Assembly: GCA_032622095.1 (NCBI GenBank)
Contig: CP136069.1
Location: 203,032,690 to 203,096,689 of the forward strand
Source: Siphonodentalium dalli
Lineage: Eukaryota > Mollusca > Scaphopoda > Gadilida > Siphonodentaliidae
Length of the DNA stretch: 64,000 nucleotides
Direction of reading: 5' to 3'
Below, piece by piece: positions 1 through 11,224 of this stretch (its first letter is position 1; the number at the start of each line of letters is the position of its first letter). The notes beneath the pieces were generated by a model. That model searched no databases, had not been told where the DNA came from, and worked only from the letters and a program-made list of their open reading frames with translations. A program made the translations under genes and the position numbers.

Positions 1-2325
1 TCTCCGTGTCTTAAAATATTAGTAATTTTTGCCTAAGAATAAGTAATAAAACACGAATATTTCGCTGTTATCACAAGAATGCATGGTGGTATACTATGAA
101 AGCAATTTATCAAAACACAAAGGAGTACCATATACTTTCTTTAAAAAAATCTAAACTTGACCAAAATTGCCCACATACTCTGTGACAGAGACTGTCTTTA
201 TACCTGGAAATAATATTTGGTTATATTCACCAAGGTCACATATACGCGAAGGGTACTATGTTTTCTGCAACCGCATTACCGTGTGTATCCCTTCTCCCTA
301 ATGTTACACATATCTGCTGAACTAACAACCATAACTAGCAACATTGAGTCAATGTTCAACGCTGAAATAACAGCTTTAAACGATGATCACCTGATATTTT
401 GCACAAGTTCATGGGTGGTTTTGGCAAGATATTTTCAAACAACAAAATACGGAAAACTAATATTGTACATTGCGTAATAGCATATTCCAGTTGTAAGTTG
501 CCGACTGAAGTAAGTTGAACAAATTGTTTACTAAGAGACCGGTTTTGAAGCAGCACGAAAATTAGTCGTATATCAAATGTACGATGTGCTGTCTATTTGA
601 TCTGGTGTGATGCAGTGCTAATCTTTTGAAGAGGTGGCGGTTTCTTTGCAATAGAATAAGAATTGCAACATACGTGTGTGGTTTATTATCATGTACAGTG
701 ATGAACAATCCGGAAATGTAACTACTATTTATACCGCAAGGATATGCACTTAAGTTTCTGCGTTCCATTCAATAATTTATCATCACGCCGAACGAAACTA
801 CCATACACTGTGTGGCGAAACATTACTTCGTATGTTGCATGCCCGAAATTATTATTTTTGGCCCCGACTGTAAACAGAAAACCCGAAATTTTAAAGACGT
901 AATTCATTGGGTTTGACCTGCGTTGCAATGGCCGATAAATCCTCCACATGGGCCTGTTTTAATGAACTGTGTACCTTTAAAGATATTTAACAACAGACTT
1001 GTATATTGTTAATACGTATTTTACCTACTAGGTGGTTATATAATAAGTTGCCATCATTTCGGCTTAGCTTGGTGGTTGCGGCCATTTTGACAGCCATTTC
1101 ATGACCGCGTTTGTAGTATTCTGATCGTGTCACTATATTCGCTCTCGTACTCATATTTCACATATACTGGTATAACTTAGTAATGCATATGACTAGCTTA
1201 GACAAAATAGAATATCAAAATACGACCAGATCGTTGACAACCAGTTTCGGGGGTAGGGTTATGTTTTTACAAGTTTTGACAACTTATGATGTGCGTACTC
1301 GCTAGTTCTGCCTATTATAGCGACGGGGTGGTGTCTGTGCAGTTTTTAAAATAGATAGCTTGCGCCTATGTTTTGAGAAGCCTGAGAAATCCGACAGCGA
1401 ATACATCAGTGTGTCTTCAAAATCGTCAGTATTTTGGCTCAGTGTTTTATTTCATATCTATATATGCGAAATTCATTCGATATTTCCCTTTGAATGGGTG
1501 TCGTTGGTTCGAGAATTGTATATCGAACAATATTGAGTGCTTTTTGTATACGTTTCGGCTGAAAAATTGTTACAACATCCAATTATTTCCATCATTGTGA
1601 TAAATATTGTTTTGTTTAATTATATGGAAAAAATGATGTAACTCAGAAAGCTCAAATCGGATTTTAGGGGACTTTTCGTGACGCGTCCGCGATGTTATGG
1701 CCAAAATAATATAAAAAAATCAGCTTTCCCCGATTTATTTCCTTACTTTTCCACTTCCATGTCTAATGTGCCTGGACTATTGATGCATTCTATAACTGCA
1801 CACGTTAGGACACCACCATGGGTTGTTGAATTAAATAATTGTTGAATTTCACTATATATTGTGTACTATCTTGCCCATAATAATCATTCAAAACTCCTCA
1901 TGCATCGCACACTATATACTGTATTTTTGGCGACTGGTTTCACACTGCACTCCTCTCACTGTAACGTTTTGTGTCGCAGCGAGCGATGGTTATCCGTTGT
2001 GAATAGCGATCTTATTTCGCGGGAAGCTCGTGATTCACGACGACGAGTACAGTGATTGACAATCTAAACAGCATATTGAGGTCGTAGCTCAATACAGCTG
2101 TATGGTTTACATGATATACATATACAGTCTCGAACGGAGCAAAGTGATATATTGCAGAAAATAAAATTCAGGTGTTATTTGAGCTTATTAGAAACCATGA
2201 AATCGTAAACGTTATTACGGATAGTAAAATACGAGAACGATTAGAATGTACACAAAGGTTGGTGACGTAGTACCCTATCCGTATCCGTAATCGTAAACGT
2301 GAGTTTTGCGAAAGGTCTCTAATGA
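1..2325. other. Left flank without recognisable gene
   Basis: No exon, repeat array or transposon end that I can recognise occurs here. Open frames are under 90 codons, have no domain signature and overlap each other in several frames, so I treat them as chance. If copy A has a distant noncoding first exon like the one proposed for copy B, it is not visible here; I found no match to the TATATAAGCGCAG cassette. Confidence 0.5.
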
Positions 2326-2329
2326 TTAA

Positions 2330-2774
2330 AGATGAATTATCCGAATTAACGTTCCTAAATTACTATTTCTTTGGCTTCGGGGCGAAAAATTATTGGATTC
2401 GAGTCGAGGAACACATCATTAAAGCTCAGAGTGATCAGATATCGATTTCTGAAGTTTGTTATTTCCCGAGATGTGCAATTATTTGTGGCCCAGAAAAAAA
2501 ACGTCGTCAAACGAACGGTCTCGGACAAAATTGCGGATGAAGATGGATAACTCTAAAATCAAGTGGTAATAAGGCCAAATTTCGTGATACTCAAGTGATA
2601 ATACGGCAATATTTCGTTCGTTGAACAAAATGTGGGGAAATTTTATACCGTAGTTGACAGTGGTTAGCATTATTTTGTTGCAATTAATCGATTCTGATAA
2701 CTAACGCGTATTTTGAAGAAATGTTGTTGTTGTAAATTGATGATATGGAGACCGTCTGATCGGATTGAGTACCT
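2330..2774 (+). mobile_element. TTAA-flanked miniature element at the left edge of gene unit A
   Basis: The element is flanked by TTAA (2326-2329 and 2775-2778). Its right end reads CGGATTGAGTACCT, the inverted repeat of a family whose intact copy is at 9006-9471; its left end is a degenerate version. It has no coding capacity. The same element in the same orientation precedes exon 1 of copy B (27715-28213). Sequence to its left is not shared between the two units while sequence to its right is, so the duplication breakpoint falls at or next to this element. A TTAA target is typical of piggyBac-type transposition; that assignment is inference. Confidence 0.75.
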
Positions 2775-2806
2775 TTAAATATCATATTACAGGTTAGATA
2801 ATCAGA

Positions 2807-2891
2807 ATGAGTAACTTCGCAGTTGTTGTGGTATCTGTGCTGGTTGCGGTCTGCATTTTGGAGTTCGTTCCACCAGCGGCTTCTGCTGGCA
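2807..2891 (+). CDS. Copy A exon 1: signal peptide
   Basis: It encodes 28 residues plus one base of codon 29. The start is the first ATG after a possible acceptor (ATATTACAG, ending at 2791-2792), so an upstream noncoding exon is likely. The donor is GTAAGTAT at 2892. It differs from copy B at residues 4 and 5 only, while the mature domains differ far more. Confidence 0.87.
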
Positions 2892-5800
2892 GTAAGTATA
2901 TTATGTACATGTATAGGGAGTAAGTATATAATGTACATGTATAGGGAGTAAGTATATTATGTACATGTGTAGGGAGTAAGTATATTATGTACATGTATAG
3001 GGAGTAAGTATAGTATGTACATGTATAGAGAGTAAGTATATTATGTACATGTATAGGGGTAAGTATATTATGTACATGTATAGGGGATAAATATATTATG
3101 TACATGTATAGGGGTAAGTATATTATGTACATGTATAGGGGGTAAGTATATTATGTACATGTGTATGGAGTAAGTATATTATGTACATGTATAGGGGTAA
3201 GTATATTATGTACATGTGTATGGAGTAAGTATACAGGGATGTGGCTAGAGGGTCTCCGCTGGGGGGGGTGTCCACCTTGGGAATTTCCAACTGCACACCC
3301 CCCCCCCTTGAGTCTGAATCACACCAACACAACTTTTTCCATAATTCCATTTGCACCCCCCCCCTTGAGTCGGAATCACACCAACACAACTTTTTTTTGC
3401 ACCCCCCCCCCCCTTGAGTCGGAATCACACCAACACAACTTTTTGCATAATTCCATTTGCAGCCCCCCTTGTACCTCATGCTCAGGCCTAATTTCCTATA
3501 TATTCATAAGCCATGCTTCTATTTTCCCAGTATGAGAACATTAAGATATTTTAACCTGAAAATTGCCCCCCAAAAAAACAACTAGTGATCTAATTCCAGA
3601 CAAATGCACACAGCTACCGACAACAGACCAGGAAACACCGGGCCGACCATGGTTGTTTGGCCCGGTGTGAGAAAATTTTGAGAACTATATACAAGAAAAT
3701 CGCAAATCCTAGCATCTAGACTGGCCTCAACTGAAGCTTTCCTAGTGTTGGAAATTTCAAACCTCATGCTCCCCCTCAGGTTGGAAAATTCTTCAACTGA
3801 TGACCATTTATGTCTACAAGTTTGACCAAATGTAGTAAAATATTGTTTTGCTAAACTAATTAGCAGTTTTGTATTGGCCATGTGGATGGGGCAATGACAC
3901 ACCGGGCCGACCATGGTTCGGCCCGGTGTGCGAAAATTTTGAAATCTGAACAAGAAAATCGCAAAATCCTAACATCTAGACTAGCCTCAAGCCTTCCTAC
4001 TGTTGGAAATTTCAAACCATACACCCCCACTTAGGTTGGAAAATTTCCAACTGATGACAATTCCAATGACAATGTTGACCAATTGTATGACAATATTGTT
4101 TTCTTAAATTAACTAGACGTTTTTGACTGGCCACAGGGGAGGGACCAGGACACAAGCTTTCCAAGTGTTTGAAATTTCCAACCTGTCACCCCCCTAAGGT
4201 TGGAAAATTTCCAACTGATGTCTATTTCTGTCAAAATTTTTGACCAAAAATAGGAACAAATGCAAATATTGGTAGAAAAACAATAAATTCCCCCCAATAA
4301 ATTGTTTTATAATCAAACTACAAGAACATTTTCAACCAATTGTTGGTGTGAAATTTCGTTGTGGCAGGTATGAAATTTCCAACTATTGAAAATATATCTC
4401 TCTGCTGGGGGGGGGGGTGAGACACCCCCCCCCCCACACCCCCCCCCTCTAGCCACATCCCTGATTTCCCTCAATGATAATCAACCAATCAGCAGCCAGA
4501 TTTTTTTTTAATGCTGACTCGAGTTTCCCTACACAAATTCAAAAAGCGTAACTCTATATAATTAGTTGCTTGTAACCCGTAGCAGAGTACAAGCTCCATG
4601 CACAGTTAAGTCCCCTTCGCAGTAGCGAGGCGACTGAACTCTGTGTTTGCACCTTGAGCAGAGCATAGAGACTCATGACACGATCTACTCATACCACCCG
4701 TACGGTGCCCCTCACTGACATGAGCAGACGACATTCCGGAATAGATTATTATATCTGTGTGAGGCTCTCTACGGGCGTAGCAGAGTATAGAGACTCGTGA
4801 CACAATCTACTCATACCACCCGTACGGTGCCACCACAGACATGAGCAGACGACATTCCGGAATAGATTATTCTATGTGTGAGGCTCTCTACGGGCGTAGC
4901 AGAGTATAGAGACTCGTGACACGATCTACTCATACCACCCGTGCGGTGCCCCTCACAAACTTGAGCAGATACAACCTCTACCAGTGCGCACCAGTCATAC
5001 TTCATTTATGACTATCACCGGCTAGGTACCAGTCTGTGTTTCTATATTTAGCATGGGGTTTTCCAGCAAAAATGGCCGAAACCCGATCGCTCCAAAGTAA
5101 AATTTTCTATGTGCATTGAGAACAATTCCCGCACTAAAACAATACAAGAAAACCAATGTCAGAAATGGTAACGCGCCCAAGATCACATATTATATACCCA
5201 TGCATGATTGTAATTATAGAATATAAAATATATTGGTTTCACGAATAACCAACTCATATTTCCGTTAAAACAACTAATCCTTCAAATTATTACAACAACT
5301 AAAAACGGCTTATCACTGAAGGTTTCTCATGTACCTCACCAGAATTCCCAACTACACATTTTACTGGACTCGGCCTCCGAGTCGCAGTTCGACTTTTAAT
5401 CCGTCCCAAAAATTTCCATTTCTATAAATGAAACGCCTATGGCCCATGTTTACCAAGAATCAGCGAAACATTATACACGCGGAGCGTGAAATAACAGAAT
5501 GGAAAATCAGAGCGGTAGAATTGTTGACGATTTTCGCAAGCTACTCGTCAAAATTGCAGACGACATTCCGGAATAGATTATTCTATATATGTGTGTGAGG
5601 CTCTCTACGGGCGTAGCAGAGCATAGACTCATGACACGATCTACTCATACCGTACGGTGTCCCTCACAGACATGAACAGACGACATTCCAAAATAGATTA
5701 TTATATCTGTGTGAGGCTCTCTACGGGCGTAGCAGAGTATACGGACTCGTGACACGATCTACTCATACCACCCGTACGGTGCCCCTCACAGACATGAGCA

Positions 5801-7345
5801 GACGACATTCCGAAATAGATTTAGCATAGGGACTCATAAAACGATCTACCGGTACTCATTTTCTTGATGCACTCAGATTTTGTTTCTCCCTTTCAGCAAA
5901 TTGTGGAGTTCACACTGGCTGCCGTCAGTGCCCGGCAAATTTTAAGAAATCGGTTAACATACCAAACTACGGGGCTATTGATGTGTGTTGTCCAAACTGC
6001 GAGAGTAGGACATTCTATGCTGGAAATACACCAACTGGTGGGGCTTACTGCACATGTCCTGTGAGAAGTAAGTATATATTCAGGCCCTATTGAATCAAGG
6101 ACTTAAGATGATCTTAAAGGGGTACTGTACACCAATTTCAATAAGTTCCCGGTGACAATAGCGATCTAATATGAATATTATATTATAAAATAACTAATTT
6201 GAGTCGACGATGTCTACTCAAAACGTTCCGGTTAAAAGGCTATCGTAAAAGTAAAATTTAATTATTTAATATAAATTAATTTATGGCTGGAGTCATAAAA
6301 TGGCGAATTATGCCATTACGAGTTACCGTTCTTGAAATCGCATCTGCTGCGTGTCTTTTATTGACGACCGTTCGCGAACATTATTGAATTGCAAACAAAA
6401 CATGTTACCTGCAAAAGGAAGGCCCGTTATAACCGATTCGGAATAAAGGAGAAAGAAACAAGAGTCATAAAGCGTCAAGTACTTTTATAGGGAGTGAGAT
6501 TGTTCGATGGAAGAGATTGAATGCATCAATCGAAGCTGTGAGCAATGAACTTCCGGTTCTTCCTGAGACCTGCGTCGTCTCCGGTGAAGGTCAAAAACAT
6601 GGCGCGTAGTTTGAAATCGTAATATTTTTCTTTCCAAGATCAATATTTTCTTCGCTAAATTAGGTTTATACGAAACTCATATAACACGAACACAATCTAA
6701 CTTGAAAGTTATTTCAATGGGAGTAAAAAAAATAATTGCCTATCTCTGTGTACAGTACCCCTTTAAAGCTGCGTCACATGCATGGGTTAAATAACGCATG
6801 CGTTTAGGTTATGCACGGCGAGTACACCTTTCACATGTGCGGACAGGAGAGTGTAAATTGAAATGAAGAACTGTCATGCCTAGAGTATCGACGATGATCA
6901 GCGAAATTAACATTCTTTAGCAACCAAAAAAGCCAAAATCGAGAATAGTTTTGAGCACAGCGTTTCGTATATTGTATAATATTTCTATATATCTATTGTT
7001 TATATAATTCTATATCTCAATATCCTTATGTTATACATGTATTAACTTGGATGAGAGAATAAAGCATTGAAGTTTTGAATTTTGGATGGACCGGTTACCA
7101 GATAAACGCATCCACTTTATTTTGACAACAATAGAATTGTGTTCTTTTTTTTTGTTTCAGCGATTGAGACATACCGAGAATTAGTAGGGACGTGTTGGAA
7201 GGGGACTCAGTGTTCCGGTTGCAACCAGGCTTATGTGGGTAATATGAATGGCGTGTCGCTCTGCTGTGCCAACTGCGAACAAAAAGGCCTAATAATATCA
7301 TCAATTTTATCAGTCAGACGATGCGACTGCAATAACCAGGGCTGA
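2807..7345 (+). CDS. Copy A: secreted peptide with two eight-cysteine domains (spliced gene model)
   Basis: Model: join 2807-2891, 5897-6067, 7161-7345, giving 146 residues. Residues 1-27 are a signal peptide (hydrophobic VVVVSVLVAVCIL core, cleavage predicted after A25-S26-A27). The rest is two homologous modules: C31, C37, C40, C59, C60, C63, C80, C82 and C97, C103, C106, C120, C121, C124, C140, C142. Both follow C-x5-C-x2-C-x13/18-CC-x2-C-x15/16-C-x-C, so four disulfides per module are expected. Both introns are phase 1 with GTAAGTAT donors and pyrimidine-rich TTTCAG acceptors, so each module is a symmetric exon, as expected from exon duplication. The frame is intact and is confirmed by copy B at 28246-34445. 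I do not recognise the family. A role outside the cell (defence peptide, toxin-like peptide, ligand or pheromone) is possible but unproven. Expression is not shown. Confidence 0.87.
2892..3233 (+). repeat. Intron 1 minisatellite built on the splice donor (copy A)
   Basis: About 12 units of 27-29 bp, consensus GTAAGTATATTATGTACATG followed by a TATAGGGGA-like spacer. The first unit is the real 5' splice site of exon 1, so every unit carries a donor-like GTAAGTAT. The array is expanded to about 29 units in copy B. It is open for long stretches on both strands only because the units lack stops. Confidence 0.92.
3635..3668. repeat. Hairpin, 10-bp GC-rich stem
   Basis: ACACCGGGCC pairs with GGCCCGGTGT around a GACCATGGTT-containing loop. 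A second copy with a shorter loop is at 3899-3929. Both lie inside the 3234-4463 element. Confidence 0.8.
3899..3929. repeat. Hairpin, second copy
   Basis: Same ACACCGGGCC/GGCCCGGTGT stem as 3635-3668 with an 11-base loop containing CCATGG. Confidence 0.8.
4648..4985. repeat. About 120-bp tandem repeat in intron 1, block 1 (copy A)
   Basis: Three units carrying GACATTCCGGAATAGATTAT, GAGGCTCTCTACGGGCGTAG, GACTCGTGACACGATCTACT and CCACCCGTACGGTGCCCCTC in fixed order. Spacing between identical landmarks is about 119 bp. The same family recurs at 5555-5860 and three times in intron 1 of copy B, so it predates the gene duplication. Confidence 0.9.
5555..5860. repeat. About 120-bp tandem repeat in intron 1, block 2 (copy A)
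   Basis: About two and a half further units of the 4648-4985 family, ending just upstream of exon 2. The 5015-5550 stretch between the blocks holds a dispersed 40-bp motif (AAGAAAACCAATGTCAGAAA, about 5146) also seen near 27580, 35578 and inverted near 32210 and 41490; otherwise I see nothing in it. Confidence 0.87.
5897..6067 (+). CDS. Copy A exon 2: first eight-cysteine domain
   Basis: 171 bp, phase 1 at both ends, 57 codons: C31-x5-C37-x2-C40-x18-C59-C60-x2-C63-x16-C80-x-C82. Acceptor CTCCCTTTCAG at 5886-5896; donor GTAAGTAT at 6068. Against copy B I count 15 base differences, of which only two codon changes are silent. Confidence 0.87.
6118..6762. mobile_element. 645-bp TTAA-flanked miniature element in intron 2, absent from copy B
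   Basis: The 15-bp perfect inverted ends are AGGGGTACTGTACAC and its complement, flanked by TTAA at 6114-6117 and 6763-6766. Copy B at about 33959-33966 has the uninterrupted sequence ATCTTAAAGCTGC, a clean empty site with one TTAA. So this is a transposition after the gene duplication, with TTAA target duplication as in piggyBac-type elements. It encodes nothing. Confidence 0.93.
6963..7072. other. Copy A-specific AT-rich segment in intron 2
   Basis: About 105 bp between GAGCACAGCG and TTTTGAATTTTGGATGG that copy B lacks (join at about 34188). It ends GAGAATAAAGCATTGAAG, which contains AATAAA, but has no poly(A) tail or inverted ends, so insertion in A and deletion in B cannot be separated. 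Confidence 0.6.
7161..7345 (+). CDS. Copy A exon 3: second eight-cysteine domain and stop
   Basis: 185 bp ending in TGA (7343-7345): C97-x5-C103-x2-C106-x13-C120-C121-x2-C124-x15-C140-x-C142, then NNQG and stop. The acceptor is a long T-rich tract ending TTTCAG at 7160. Relative to copy B and the broken third copy it has a 12-bp insertion between GLIIS and RRCDC; the other two copies share the shorter form, so the insertion is derived. Confidence 0.87.
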
Positions 7346-7396
7346 TGATTTAACCTGATGTATTTACGGGTTCCAGATCAATTGAAAAACATATTG

Positions 7397-7402
7397 ATTA
7401 AA
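7397..7402 (+). promoter_or_regulatory. Candidate polyadenylation signal ATTAAA (copy A)
   Basis: ATTAAA lies 52 bases after the stop in a 3' flank that is nearly identical in copy B (34497-34502). The hexamer is the common variant signal; cleavage is not shown. Confidence 0.4.
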
Positions 7403-7455
7403 TATATTTATCACAAACACTCGATAATTAATTTGTTCCTTGTGGTGTACACAAT

Positions 7456-7625
7456 CAGGGACGTGGCTAGAGGATTCCATTGGGGAACTGTTCATCTTGA
7501 AGTTTCCAATTATACCCCCCCCCCTCTTTGAACGAGACCAAACTCCCAGGTTCACTTCACCCCACCCCTACCCCCACCTTTCCCCGGGGTTGGAACCATT
7601 CCAACTGGTATCTCAACCCTTATAC
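7456..7625 (+). mobile_element. Fragment of a CAGGGACGTGGCTAG-ended element 3' of copy A
   Basis: It starts CAGGGACGTGGCTAGAGG, close to the end of the 3234-4463 element, then a poly-C tract and a GGTTGGAAC block. The same fragment follows exon 3 of copy B (34560) and of the third copy (39944), so it was inserted before the family expanded. The far end is not found. Confidence 0.65.
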
Positions 7626-8341
7626 AAAAAATCACCCTGGTAAACCAATGTAATCCACTGTACAAAAATTATTAAGCCTATACATGTATGGTTATTTGGA
7701 TCCCAAGAATAGTGTTGTGAGCACTTAGCGTCCTTAACGGAACAACAGGTAACATGTTACGTGTATTTTACGAAACACCCTGTTACACGTCGCAAGCATA
7801 TGGACAAACTTCCTGGAATATCAAAGTATCCCAACTCTGCAACGCATTGTGAAATTAAGAAATAGCCATGAATTAACATATTGAACATGCAATTAACGAA
7901 TTTGTTTACTTTTGTCATAGTGCATGTCGCAATCAAATGGATGCACGTGCCACTATATCAATATTGCACGATTGGTAATAAATACACAAAACCGAATGTG
8001 TGTTATACTGTCGTCAGTTTATTGGACAAGTGCAACGGCGTAAGGATTTATAGCACGGTCAGTCATTTGAATACCCTAAGTGTTATCCTTCCGGGATCTC
8101 AGAAGTCTCATAAACTATTGACCAGTAAAACACATAATTATGCGGTTCTGTGTTTACCACATGGATCAACTGAAAATTATGCTAACTGACTTTACTTTTT
8201 TACTATCAACATATTTTATTCGTATACAAATAAACAAAATAGTTCGGGCACAAGTTATTTCAACTTAGGTATAGCCCCTTTCCCGCATACAAAGTTGACA
8301 ATACATTGTTATAAAATGACAAGAAGGCGATAGAAGAAATG
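7626..8341. other. Segment lacking in unit B; no supported gene
   Basis: Together with 8342-10075 this has no counterpart in unit B, where the sequence jumps from the GGTTGGAAC block into the middle of the 9980-10397 element. A 102-codon open frame (7881-8189) has no recognisable domain or signal and is left as unproven. Confidence 0.5.
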
Positions 8342-8740
8342 TGATCCGCCATATCAAATCCAGTCGTAAGTCGGGATTTTTTTACCCTGTGCCACTGCAT
8401 TCTCTTATATATGCGAGTCGACCATAGGTCGCCTCGCATATATAAGAGAATGCATTGGCCTAACAATTTTTTATCATTTTTTTTAAATAAATGTTTCTTA
8501 CAATTTTTAGGACATAAAATAAAAAAAACATCCATTACCCTGCTATGAGCCCCACACATATATAGAAGCATATAGAAGAGTGTCGTCTGCTCATGTTTGT
8601 CTGGGGATCTGTATGGGTGAAATTATAAAATTGTTAAAGAATACAAGAACAAATTATTAAAACTGTAAAAAATTGTTAGGCCAATGCATTCTCTTATATA
8701 TATTCTTACGACTTACGACTGGATTTGATATGGCGGGTCA
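8342..8740. mobile_element. Foldback element with about 30-bp inverted ends and an internal hairpin
   Basis: The ends are TGATCCGCCATATCAAATCC and GGATTTGATATGGCGGGTCA, continuing inward to about 30 paired bases. The interior has a 26-bp-stem palindrome (8392-8459) built from GCATTCTCTTATATATGCGA and its complement, the hairpin shared by many elements at 35-62 kb. Confidence 0.75.
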
Positions 8741-9005
8741 CAAACGTTTGTACGTGGTGAGAAAACATGCTGAGCGTGTGTGTCTACGGATTACCAGTTA
8801 AGAAGAGTATAAAAATATGTGAAATATATACATTTCGAGGCTATATGACTCAAACATTTGACCGTAAGGTTAAAGTGATGTGAAACACTCCGGTAAGGTG
8901 ATTGATAGAAGAATGGAGAATAATCTTGTTCAAAGTAGTTATTTTTACAAATAGTATATGTAAATTGAAAACACACACCGCCATTCTTATATATTCATTA
9001 ATTAA

Positions 9006-9471
9006 AGGTACTCAATCCGTAAAGAGGGTCCCCATCTCAACAGATTCCAACAACAACAATCCGATCAGAGGGTCCTATATTACTATTTCTTTGGCTTTGG
9101 GGGTAACAAATATTGGATTCGAGTCGAGGAACCCATCAAACAAAGCTCAGAGTTATTAGGTATTGATTTTTAAAATTTGTTATTAACTCGAGATGAGTAC
9201 TAATAACTGCCGTAATCTGCTCTGGATGTGTACTCCAAATCTATTCAAACAGACAAGGATGGATAACTCTAAAATCAAGTGGTAATTTTAACGCAATTTT
9301 GACTGAGTTCTGGGCCAGATAGTATTCCCGATAATGAAAAATAATAGATTTCTAAAATCGATATCTAACAAATCTGAGCTTTGATGGGTGACTTCATCGA
9401 CTCGAATCAAATATTTTTGACCCCCGAAGCCATTGAAATAGTAATTGAGAGTTTTATCGGATTGAGTACCT
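9006..9471. mobile_element. TTAA-flanked miniature element, AGGTACTCAATCCG family
   Basis: The ends are AGGTACTCAATCCG and CGGATTGAGTACCT, flanked by TTAA at 9002-9005 and 9472-9475. The outer roughly 180 bp of each side are inverted copies of each other (GGATTCGAGTCGAGGAACCC against its complement near 9400), so the element can fold on itself. Family members: 2330-2774, 10402-10815, 27715-28213 and 48113-49655. Confidence 0.88.
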
Positions 9472-9979
9472 TTAAATGCAGTGACTGTCGGTGGCGAAAT
9501 CGTTTTCGTTAGTTTTTCGCCCATATATAGATGTGTCCGAATCGAGTAGTAAATATTTACAATTGATCATAGTTCAGACGATGTTTTCTATTGAGTGGTA
9601 TGGTCGATTTGCTTGAGATTTTCGGCGATGTTAGTAGAATGCCACATTCATCCAGTTGGCACAGCACCTGAATACTAACTTATCAGTTTCACCCACCCGA
9701 GCAAGTATATAATATGTCTTTAATCTTTATTGATATAGTAACTGACTCACTCTACATCACTGCAAGACGAGTGTTTCCTAACATTGTTTATTTAATAGAA
9801 CCGCAAACTTTCGAGTTGGATACTCAAATATTTAACCCAAAACAATATTTGTACTTTCTTGGGATAATTACAATATCTGCTTAAATTAAATCGACACCCA
9901 AATACTCAGTATTACCATACAGCGCCGAGAACACTGTACAAAAACAAATACCACCCTTAACATCAATGGCTGAAATTAA
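9472..9979. other. Spacer with no feature seen
   Basis: AT-rich sequence between two miniature elements; no exon, hairpin or repeat is apparent. Confidence 0.5.
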
Positions 9980-10397
9980 AGGCCGGGCCACTTAATTTTC
10001 GAACCCCGAACTCACATTATATCAAATATATGCTATATTATATATCATGCATTTATCCGGTGTAATAAACAGGGAAGTTGTGAACATGTTGTTTTTGTTG
10101 AGGTACCGATGTGTTTTCTGTGCTTAAGTTTCATTCTGCAAAGTCTATTAATTTCAATGGAAGAGTAATAACTCTATATCTTAATTTGAATATCTTGCAT
10201 TCTGGGAGCGAAACGGGGGAAATGTTTCTATGTTTACAGCTATTTTCTGTTAATCTATGGGCACCTTCTGAGACACAGACGTTCCAAATGGTAATGAATT
10301 ATAGTAGTTTAATCATATGTTATATCATATATAGATTGTTATTAAAACCGTATATCAATAAAACATAATAATCGGTTATTCGAAAATTAAATGGGCC
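9980..10397. mobile_element. TTAA-flanked miniature element, GGCC...TTAATTTTCG family
   Basis: The inverted ends read AGGCCGGGCCACTTAATTTTCG-like on the left and CGAAAATTAAATGGGCC on the right, between TTAA at 9976-9979 and 10398-10401. A 5'-truncated copy sits in unit B at 34706-35037, which shows that unit B lost the intervening DNA rather than unit A gaining it. Confidence 0.78.
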
Positions 10398-10401
10398 TTA
10401 A

Positions 10402-10815
10402 AAAGTACTCAATCCGATTCGATGGTTCCCATGTTATCAGATTCCAACAACAACATTTTTAGAAATGCCGCTTCAGTTATCAGAATTGATTAATTGTCCA
10501 AAATAATGCTAACCAATGTCAACTATAGTATAAAATTGCACGAAACGTGTTATTTATCAACATGTTGTTCGACGAAATTTGGCCTTATTATCAACAGAAA
10601 GCCTCTTGATTTTTGAGTTATCCATCTTCATCCGCAATTTGGTCCGAGACAGTCGGCTCGTCGACTGTTTACTGGGCCACTATTAATTATCGATGGTGAA
10701 AAATAATAGATTTCAAACATCGATATCTAATAACTCTGAGCTTTGATAGGTGGGTTCCTCGACTCTAATCAAATATTTGTTTACCCACAAATCCAAATAA
10801 ATAATAATTGAGGGG
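10402..10815. mobile_element. Partial AGGTACTCAATCCG-family element abutting the previous one
   Basis: It begins AAAGTACTCAATCCGATTCG directly after the TTAA that ends the 9980-10397 element, so two elements share one TTAA. It has matches to the rest of the family (GATGGATAACTC complement, GACTCTAATCAAATATTTG). The distal inverted end is missing. The same adjacency, truncated, is found at 35038-35055. Confidence 0.7.
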
Positions 10816-11224
10816 CGCTTATTATTATCATTATCTAGAATTATTCCATACGGCTTTTGTTAGCCTACTGGGGAAACTTCTTTTATACTAAATGACAAGC
10901 AGTCGCTGTGCCAGACTTGGATACTTTAGGTGTTGTGAAATCAACAGATAATTCCCTGCATGGCCCGGACAGGATTGTCTAGTGTATCCATGAGAATTAA
11001 AATACTACTAATCAGTTCATGATTTATTTGGCCGTAAAGTCGACCCAACTAAGCAAGTAGTCCAGGAGATATTGGTCAACCTCTGCACCCCCCCCCCCCA
11101 GGACTCAACTTCACCCCACTAATTTTCTTTCTTAATGTTTCCTCTAAATTTTTTCACTTTTTAACAAGGAAGACAAGTGGCCGCAGAGACGACTCCAGAC
11201 AAGATGGCGTCCATCATGGCGGCA
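10816..11224. other. Spacer, no gene seen
   Basis: It contains a poly-C run (11089-11099) and an ATGGCGTCCATCATGGCGGC motif close to the left end of the large palindrome. Nothing codes. Confidence 0.5.

Larger units (their letters stand above)
3234..4463 (+). mobile_element. hAT-like nonautonomous element with 19-bp inverted ends, in intron 1
   Basis: It begins CAGGGATGTGGCTAGAGGG and ends with the exact reverse complement, a perfect 19-bp terminal inverted repeat of the CAGGG type common in hAT elements. I see no convincing target duplication. The interior has three poly-C/CACACCAACACAACTTTTT repeats (3296-3440), several copies of a TTGGAAAATTTCCAACTGATG-like block (about 3770, 4030, 4200, 4370) and two hairpins. 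No transposase is present. The matching position in copy B is not clearly occupied. Confidence 0.75.

Noticed and set aside
2794-3479. Repeated MYIIYLLPIHVHNIL-type frames on the minus strand here and at 28123-28827
   Set aside because: Antisense reading of the intron 1 donor minisatellite.
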